A DNA stretch of 38,602 bases from Pseudomonas sp. Leaf48 (lineage in GTDB: Bacteria > Pseudomonadota > Gammaproteobacteria > Pseudomonadales > Pseudomonadaceae), in NCBI RefSeq assembly GCF_001421885.1, contig NZ_LMLH01000010.1:109483-148084 (forward strand), written 5' to 3'. The notes beneath the pieces were generated by a model, which did no database searches, was not told the DNA's origin, and was given only the letters and a program-made list of their open reading frames with translations. This document shows, piece by piece, positions 37,211 to 38,602 of this stretch (positions are counted from its first letter, which is position 1; every line of letters starts with the position of its first letter). Both the position numbers and the translations under genes were made by a program.

Positions 37211-37298
37211 ATCCAGGCTCGTATTGAATTTCCTTTTTTATTATAGAAATGCAGTAAGTGCGTGATAATCCGGTCAAACATCAAAGGACTGTTGCGCT

Positions 37299-38297
37299 GT
37301 GAACACAAATCTCCCGCTGCCCCTGCTCGGTGAAATGGCGATATTCGTCAAGGTCGTCGAGACGGGAAGCTTCTCCGAGGCGGCTCGTCAACTGGGCTCT
37401 TCCCCCTCGGCAATCAGTCGCAGCATTTCGCGACTGGAAAAGGCGCTTGCGACCCGCCTGCTGCAACGCACCACGCGCAAGCTGCGCCTGAGCGATGGCG
37501 GCGAGGAGGTGTTCAAGCGTTGCAAGGAGATGGTTAACGCTGCCCGGTCAGTGATGGAAATCAGTGGGCAGTTCACTGATGAACCCGAGGGTCTGGTGCG
37601 AATCAGCGTACCAAAAGCGGTAGGCAGAATCGTGATTCACCCGCATATGCCGGAGTTTTTGCGCCGCTATCCCAAAGTGGATGTGGAACTGTTGCTTGAA
37701 GATCGTCAGGTCGATTTGATTGACGATCATGTCGACCTGGCGATTCGCATCACCGATAGGCCACCTGCGGGGCTGGTGGGGCGTCAGCTGCTGACGATTG
37801 ACCATTTACTCTGCGCGACGCCGCAGTATCTGGCCGAACATGGTACGCCGACTCACCCCCATGACTTGCTCAACCACAGTTGCATTTACCTGGGCGAGAC
37901 CCCGAGTGATGCGCGCTGGAAATTCAAGAAGGGTAATAAATCGGTTACCGTCGGTGTGCGTGGGCGATATGCGGCCAATCACACTGGCGTACGTTATGGC
38001 GCGGTATTGCAGCACATCGGCATTGGCAGCTTGCCGTATTTCACTGCGCGCCATGCCCTGGAAAAGGGGTTGATGGTGCAGGTTCTGCCCGACTGGACCT
38101 TTTTGGCGTCCTATCACGGAGGCGCCTGGCTGCTGCATTCCCCAACCCGATACCTGCCTCCCAAGCTGCGGGTGCTGATTGATTACCTGGTGGAGTGCCT
38201 TGCGAAAGAGCCGACTTTGGGGAAACCGGGTAAGACCAATGGCCCTTGCTGGACCCCATCGGAGTATGAACTGCCCGACAGTGACGGGTTGTTCTGA
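37299..38297 (+). CDS. LysR-family transcriptional regulator
   Basis: This 332-residue regulator has the LysR helix-turn-helix near residues 27-47 (GSFSEAARQLGSSPSAISRS, ISRLEKALATRLLQRTTR). It is followed by a substrate-binding domain with 'GLVRISVPKAVGRIVIHPHM' in part. It belongs to the AaeR/DsdC-like large group; no ligand can be named. The GTG at 37299 has AAAGGA upstream and a full N-terminus; an ATG 36 bases on is the alternative. The last about 25 residues are an unusual acidic tail. It is divergent from the AlaX-like gene, so its target may be that gene. Confidence 0.9.
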   Translation: MNTNLPLPLLGEMAIFVKVVETGSFSEAARQLGSSPSAISRSISRLEKALATRLLQRTTRKLRLSDGGEEVFKRCKEMVNAARSVMEISGQFTDEPEGLVRISVPKAVGRIVIHPHMPEFLRRYPKVDVELLLEDRQVDLIDDHVDLAIRITDRPPAGLVGRQLLTIDHLLCATPQYLAEHGTPTHPHDLLNHSCIYLGETPSDARWKFKKGNKSVTVGVRGRYAANHTGVRYGAVLQHIGIGSLPYFTARHALEKGLMVQVLPDWTFLASYHGGAWLLHSPTRYLPPKLRVLIDYLVECLAKEPTLGKPGKTNGPCWTPSEYELPDSDGLF

Positions 38298-38349
38298 ACG
38301 CAAAAAAATGGATCTTGGCGCAACCCCGGGAAATACGGATAACCCAATA

Positions 38350-38452
38350 CCTGTAGGGGCCGGCTTGCTGGCGATGGTCTCAAGTACGCCGCGTTCATTC
38401 AGCTCATACGCTTTATCGTTAACGACCATCGCCAGCAAGCCGGCTCCTGCAG
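38350..38452. repeat. Long-spacer REPIN downstream of the LysR gene
   Basis: CCTGTAGGGGCCGGCTTGCT at 38350 and its complement ending at 38452 form a REPIN with a 50-60-base spacer. Its spacer carries TTATCGTTAACGAC, also found (inverted) in the element at 12693-12797, so the two belong to one subfamily. Confidence 0.88.
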
Positions 38453-38543
38453 AGAGACGCGAACTCCACCAGATCGGCATTTTTGTCTCCCGCGATTCCG
38501 TGAATGTCTAGTCCTGAAATAGGTTTACACCTGTTTCAGTCTC

Positions 38544-38575
38544 AAAACGCCCGATGCACCGCATCGGGCGTTTTG
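38544..38575. terminator. Strong hairpin terminator near the right edge
   Basis: AAAACGCCCGATGC and GCATCGGGCGTTTT pair around a tiny loop; a T-rich tract follows on plus and an A/T-rich tract on minus. It ends the LysR transcript and may also end a transcript coming from beyond the window. Confidence 0.85.
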
Positions 38576-38602
38576 TATTTCAAGGCCAGATGTGGCCGCT
38601 CC

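Noticed and set aside
1..38602. CRISPR arrays, prophage, insertion sequences, tRNA or rRNA genes
   Set aside because: No regularly spaced direct repeats, transposase or integrase motifs, or tRNA-like cloverleafs were found by reading both strands.

Overview
The window reads as chromosomal DNA from a Pseudomonas of the fluorescens/putida type. The evidence is a complete beta-ketoadipate (pca) cluster with PcaR-type operators, a ttgABC/ttgR (mexAB-oprM/emhABC-like) efflux locus with a TtgR-type operator, a bra/liv branched-chain amino-acid operon, a ccoM-like microprotein found in pseudomonads, and many Pseudomonas REP/REPIN palindromes built on 'GTGGGAGCGGGCTTGC'-like units. No phage, plasmid, transposase, CRISPR, tRNA or rRNA gene was seen.

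Layout. 1-553 is a gene-free repeat region: two facing copies of a Pseudomonas intergenic repeat around a nested palindrome. 551-5598 (minus) is the branched-chain amino-acid ABC transporter braC-braD/E/F/G (livK-H-M-G-F), with a terminator-like hairpin between braC and the permease genes. 5948-6253 is a DUF2288 gene. 6537-8735 (minus) is the most unusual gene here: a 732-residue tubulin/FtsZ-superfamily protein in which recognisable T1, T3, T4, T6 and T7 nucleotide-site loops can be read, standing alone without an obvious partner. 8931-12647 holds a beta-hydroxyacid dehydrogenase, a decayed MHYT...EAL signalling gene and a spinster-like MFS transporter. 12887-15733 (minus) is rapA, followed by two small plus-strand genes of unknown function and an orphan ccoM-like gene behind an ANR/FNR-type box. 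17051-18526 (minus) is a PiT phosphate transporter; upstream of it lie a 66-codon gene, a possible structured small RNA and a long leader.

19781-29310 is the protocatechuate branch in one block: regulator pcaR, uptake pcaK, CoA transferase pcaIJ, thiolase pcaF, transporter pcaT, and pcaB, pcaD, pcaC. PcaR-like operators lie before pcaR, pcaK and pcaI but none is visible before pcaT. REPINs separate pcaK from pcaI and pcaF from pcaT, dividing the block into likely transcription units. A terminator-like hairpin lies in the pcaI leader.

29641-36327 is the RND pump: ttgC, ttgB and ttgA on minus, with the divergent repressor gene ttgR and the shared operator between them. 36584-38297 carries a stand-alone AlaX-type alanyl-tRNA editing protein divergent from a LysR-family regulator. 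The window ends with a REPIN and a bidirectional terminator.

Working together: PcaK and PcaT bring in aromatic or dicarboxylic acids, PcaC/B/D and then PcaIJ/F turn carboxymuconate into succinyl-CoA and acetyl-CoA, and PcaR controls entry. The adjacent TtgABC pump exports toxic aromatics and drugs. All functions are inferred from the sequence as read by eye and from family knowledge; no database search was run.
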